DNA of 64,000 bases, taken from Catonia carolina. Lineage: Eukaryota; Arthropoda; Insecta; Hemiptera; Achilidae. Location: the NCBI GenBank assembly GCA_035578175.1, contig JAQMRL010000007.1:45451391-45515390 (forward strand), in the 5' to 3' direction. The stretch's first letter is position 1. The number at the start of each line of letters is the position of its first letter. The notes below the pieces were generated by a model. The model had not been told where the DNA came from. It did no database searches and worked only from the letters and a program-made list of their open reading frames with translations. Below, in pieces: positions 60,431-64,000 of the stretch. Both the position numbers and the translations under genes were made by a program.

Positions 60431-60653
60431 ATGTTACCCGTATGTTTGTACCGTTGTAAAAGTACCTACATTGTACAAAAAATGGAAGTTATGGTAATTC
60501 CTAATTACCGTAACTACCATTATTAAGGTAAAAACCAAATAAATAATGAAAGGGAAAAACGTCCATTGTTAGAATAAGTTACATTAGAATAGTTGTTAGA
60601 CAATAAGTTGTAAATATAGCCATCTGTCAATCATCTGGTATTCTTTAGACGGG

Positions 60654-61042
60654 TTGTTGTTGTTTAGGTCATCAGCCAAAAAGCTGGTTTGAACCTGTAG
60701 AGGTTTTACTAAGTAAAACGAGGAGTGAGGTGGTTTACAAGTGCCTTCCTCACTGAGTGGAAAAGTATGCTTATCAGCATGCCGGGCCCTCTGAAAAGCA
60801 CATATCTTCCACTCTGCAAATAACACCTTCACTTCATTCACCACAGGGTCTGGCTGTATAATGAAATTCATTACTTTCAGAGGAAATAACTCTGATTAGT
60901 GTCTTTTACACCTCTACCTCTTCTGTTCTTAAATGATTCAGTCATTTAATTGGCTGACCATGTGACAAGAAACAGAACTATTTATTTTAGCCCTGCAACT
61001 AACAGATTGAGTGTAAAAAATTTGACACTCCACCTGTCAATA
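60654..61042 (-). mobile_element. Family-B retroposon, reference copy
   Basis: 389 bp bounded by a perfect 10-bp target duplication TTTAGACGGG (60644-60653 and 61043-61052). In sense orientation it starts TTGACAGGTGGAGTG and ends GATGACCTAAACAACAACAA, a microsatellite-like AAC tail. Internal palindromes include GTTTTACTTAGTAAAAC. A frame of about 75 codons (NFIIQPDPVVNEVK ... FYLVKPLQVQTS) is shared with the copy at 20447. No clear A box; GGTTCAAACC resembles a B box but lies near the 3' end. It is either a SINE of unusual origin or the 3' end of an unknown LINE. Confidence 0.88.
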
Positions 61043-61145
61043 TTTAGACGGGTATATTTCTCCTTCTGTGATTTTGGGTCTTTCTTCCACCTACCAGCTT
61101 ACAGCCAATCATTGGGATGGTTCTCCTTCCCTTTGGCCCTCCAGG

Positions 61146-61212
61146 TTGGTTGAACGGTTGGTGGGAGAGGGAGGTTTGTCAACCAGAGGTTTCCTGGTTC
61201 GGATCCAGGAAA
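61146..61212 (+). other. tRNA-like sequence (SINE head or tRNA pseudogene)
   Basis: Contains a perfect T-arm: CCTGG, 7-nt loop TTCGGAT, CCAGG (61193-61209), preceded by GGTTGGTTGAACGGTTGG, a loose A-box-like region. The loop deviates from TTCRANY (GG for RA). No tail or target duplication was identified. Confidence 0.45.
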
Positions 61213-62013
61213 TAAAAATCAGTTCCCTTGGGACTTAAGAGTGGAACAGAGTGGTTAGTTAAGAAGGAGCAGTATTTGAAGAAGTGACTAGGAGAACGAG
61301 GAAAAGATGAAAGGGGTAACATATTTAATTGGAGGTAAATTTTTTTGTATTAAAGAAAAAAGGTTGGCTATATTTATAAATAGGTTAAGGATTATTTTGT
61401 TAGTAGTTTCATATTAGTATTTATTAGTTTATTGTTCATCAAATGTTTAAAGCAAGGAAATATAGTATTATTTATTTATTTTTCTCTTGCTCTGCTATTA
61501 GAGCGGTCGCCCATTTTTTTATTAAATTTTTTTTAGGTCATATTAAAGTATTTTCCCATCGGTATAGTTGAAGATGGAGCATGGTCAAGCAAAAGCAAAC
61601 GTTCTAGAAAAGTCATTTTTACTTCATAAATTTCTATTCCCGTTTTGGATACCGAAGGCCTTCACTTGTACGCCTCACTTAAAAATTCGTTACTCATCTC
61701 TTCTGAATCTGCCCTCTCTTATAATGGAGTATAATTGTAACCCTAGACTATAAAATTAACTGGGAAATTGCATGATTAAACACATTTCAAGTATCGGAAT
61801 GTTATCGAATCACAATGAGAATACAATTTCTCTGCTATTTACTAAGTCAAGTTTAGTTATAATCGGTTTTATTACAGAATAACCCTTGTTACGGCCGAGT
61901 GTCATGCAGACTGATCTTAATAACAATTTCACTTAAATTTAGATTAAATTAGTTCACTAGGCTTTTCTTTAAATAAACACACTTAAAACAATAACATAAA
62001 AGGAATAAAAAAA
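61213..62013. other. Unrecognised sequence
   Basis: No gene or repeat recognised. Confidence 0.3.
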
Positions 62014-62767
62014 TCTGGTGTGAAACACTCACACAACTTTCTCTTGCCAGTGCAAATAATTAAAAATACGGAAAATCACTCTTTCACGCTAATTTTCTAT
62101 AAATTCAATTATAAACACTTTTGTCATAAAATACATACTAAGACCGAAATCTTAAAAAAATCGATTTTTCACACGTTTTCGTGTGAAAAAACAGAAAATC
62201 GCTAATTACCGCTAAACTAAGCGTTATACAAAAAAATGTTTGAAATAAAAGTGGTAGATTTTTAAATTCTCTACAAATTTTATTATATACATTTTTGCGC
62301 TGAAATACATATTAAAGCCGTAATCTTAAAAAAACACTTTTTTACGTAAAAACAGCCTCACCAAGAATTTCAGCAAACATGGCGCCTACCCTATCTTGTG
62401 GAGCATAAAAAATTTAGTAAACCAGGCGATTTAAAAAAAAAATCGTAGGATCCGTTTTTGAGAAAATCTCAAAAAATTGAAAAATTACACGAATAAACTA
62501 CTACTTCCGGTTGACCGATTTTGATGAAAATGTTCGTGTCGGGTCCGGTAGTGGTATGTAACTTAAGTTTCAAGTTTCTCATTCGTACGTTGTTCCGTTC
62601 TTGAGATATTTTGTATACACACACACACACAAACCAATCGCTAAAAACATGTTTTTTGGGTTCAGGGGGTCTGAAAACATATAGATCCGGTGAAAACTCG
62701 ATTTCGAAAAATCGACATGAAAACAATACTTTCCTTCCTATATATTCATATAGGTAAGAGAAAGTAA
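62014..62767 (-). mobile_element. Family-A element with internal deletion
   Basis: Both ends are intact (TCTGGTGTGAAACACTCAC and GAGAAAGTAA) but more than 150 bp are missing after the AATAATTAAAAATACGG block. AAAAGGAATAAAAAAA before and AAAAGAATAAAAAA after (beyond GAAAGT) look like a 14-16 bp target duplication with one indel. Confidence 0.9.
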
Positions 62768-62981
62768 AAGAATAAAAAATCAGGTCGGCCTAACAAATGA
62801 CTGGTGATGAGACGAATAGAAACCCATTTTCTCGCATATCGTTCATAATTACGAGTACCAAATAATAATGTATTCATTGATTGAGTTAGACTGAACCAGA
62901 TGGGTGACATTTAATGTAATCCTCTATATCAGGGGTTCCCAGTAATTTTGTCCCTGAGTATAGATAGTGACTCACGAGAAT

Positions 62982-63105
62982 TTTTTTTTTTTTTTTTTTT
63001 TTGTTTAACGTCCGACTGTTATGCAATTACTGCTAATGCAGACGGTGAAGGATGAAATGAATTTTTGTAACGTATGAAAATATGCCGTGCCTGAATGGGA
63101 TTCGA
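62982..63105 (-). mobile_element. tRNA-derived SINE, 5'-truncated at the B box
   Basis: Target duplication ACTCACGAGAAT at 62970-62981 and 63106-63117. Minus strand: TCGAATCCCATTCAGGCACG, the shared 3' domain (CGTCTGCATTAGCAGTAATT, CAGTCGGACGTTAAAC) and a poly(A) tail of about 21. Same subfamily as 3148-3321. The uniform tail suggests it is young. Confidence 0.93.
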
Positions 63106-63117
63106 ACTCACGAGAAT

Positions 63118-63911
63118 GTCTTTTGTGTATGAATAGGGTGTGGAGAAGGGAAGAGAAATCCGACAGTGCTGCCAACCTCAATAGTGAGATACTATATTTT
63201 ACTACCTGTTCAATTGCATCGTTAGTAAACTACATGTTGCCTTTCAATTAACAAAATGCGTTGTAACTGACTTTTTTTCCACTTAACCCCATTTCCTTTA
63301 AAATTGTTATTAACGTACAAAATTTCAATTATAATTTAGCCTTTCTTTCAAAACCAGTAATAACGTTTCACACGTAGGCATCACTTTCTTATTAATATAA
63401 CAGTTTCCTTTTTTTACCAGGCGTAAAAAAAAACTATTGATGAAGAATTATCTTCTTCACTGTCTTTAACTTCCTTCTTTATATTTCGAATTGAGTAAAA
63501 ATAAACATAACAGTAGTTAGCCGCTCGCTCGCGGCTTTTGTTAAGAGGTACGGAAAGTTTTTTGAATTTAGCTTCAACTTCACAGCATTTTATTACACTG
63601 CATATTAGATTTCATTTAGCAATGTGAACAGATCGACCGCGTTTTCGAGAAACCGACATTTCCGTTTATGGTAACAAACAGTTATATTCGTACAGTTAAC
63701 CTACAAAAGCTTCCGCGATATACTGTAATTTCTCTAAGTACAGTTTACGTTGTATTGGCGAGCTTTTAACAAACCAGACACGCATGCGCACTGATGCTTT
63801 TCCCCCTTTACCCCTCGTTAAAACCAAGGGCAAACTCATGACTCAAGTAACTATACCACTTGAAATTTTCACAAATCTAGACGTACCACTAACTTAATTT
63901 AAGATAGATTA
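63118..63911. other. Unrecognised sequence
   Basis: No gene or repeat recognised. Confidence 0.3.
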
Positions 63912-63913
63912 TA

Positions 63914-64000
63914 ACGGGTGTTTTATTAAGGACGCAACCCTGATAATAAGAAGATAGAAGTAATTCATCAGTAAATTTTCTGTCCCCCAATCGGTATGTT
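63914..64000 (+). mobile_element. Mariner family-F terminus, cut by the window end
   Basis: Starts ACGGGTGTTTTATTAAGG right after TA (63912-63913) and matches the left arm of the element at 43320 for all 87 visible bases with a few substitutions. The rest lies outside the window, so I cannot say whether it is intact, deleted or a fold-back. Confidence 0.92.

Overview
The window reads as a gene-poor, AT-rich stretch of animal nuclear DNA, most likely from an insect or another arthropod. The reasons are: long non-coding AT-rich sequence; DUF4817-type and other Tc1/mariner transposase remains; PIF/Harbinger elements that pair a HARBI1-like transposase with a MADF protein; tRNA-derived SINEs; CA/GT microsatellites; and a decayed non-LTR reverse transcriptase. 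I found no convincing intact host gene, no tRNA or rRNA gene and no CRISPR array. The species cannot be named from the sequence alone.

Layout. 0-8.4 kb: a direct repeat pair (352-509, 1444-1600), a family-B retroposon (1642-2007), a deleted Harbinger element carrying a nested SINE (2309-3479), a second deleted Harbinger (6035-6658) and a mariner relic (7925-8418). 12-17.6 kb: a large fold-back of unknown family (12200-13033), a family-A element (14121-15068), a family-B tandem dimer (15277-16056) and an almost perfect mariner palindrome (16847-17604). 20-30.8 kb: further B, A and SINE copies and a deleted DUF4817 mariner (29808-30763), whose empty site survives in a nearby duplicate (29041-29187). 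31.5-32.9 kb: a non-LTR reverse transcriptase relic. 36-46 kb: SINEs, a dense pile of family A, and two mariner fold-backs (42210-42996, 43320-44292). 46-64 kb: mostly unrecognised DNA with more family A, B and SINE copies, ending inside another mariner terminus (63914-64000).

Two repeat families dominate. Family A (about 17 segments, about ten near full length at 0.75-1.3 kb) has offset inverted repeats ending in the CTTTCTCTTGCC motif, a hairpin at one terminus and an internal CA/GT microsatellite. This architecture resembles Helentron-associated elements (HINE/DINE-1 type), but I could not show canonical ends. Family B (about 390 bp) has a fixed 3' end with an AAC-repeat tail, variable 5' truncation and 10-20 bp target duplications, which means retroposition.

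The most unusual theme is palindromes built by duplicating ONE end of a transposon in inverted orientation. A mariner is reduced to two 3' ends (16847-17604). Two other mariner families are reduced to two 5' ends (42210-42996, 43320-44292). Families A and B and one unknown family also form inverted dimers. This suggests one recurrent inverted-duplication process in this genome that makes new fold-back elements. The two Harbinger derivatives show a parallel pattern: each keeps both terminal coding starts, transposase and MADF, and has lost the middle.
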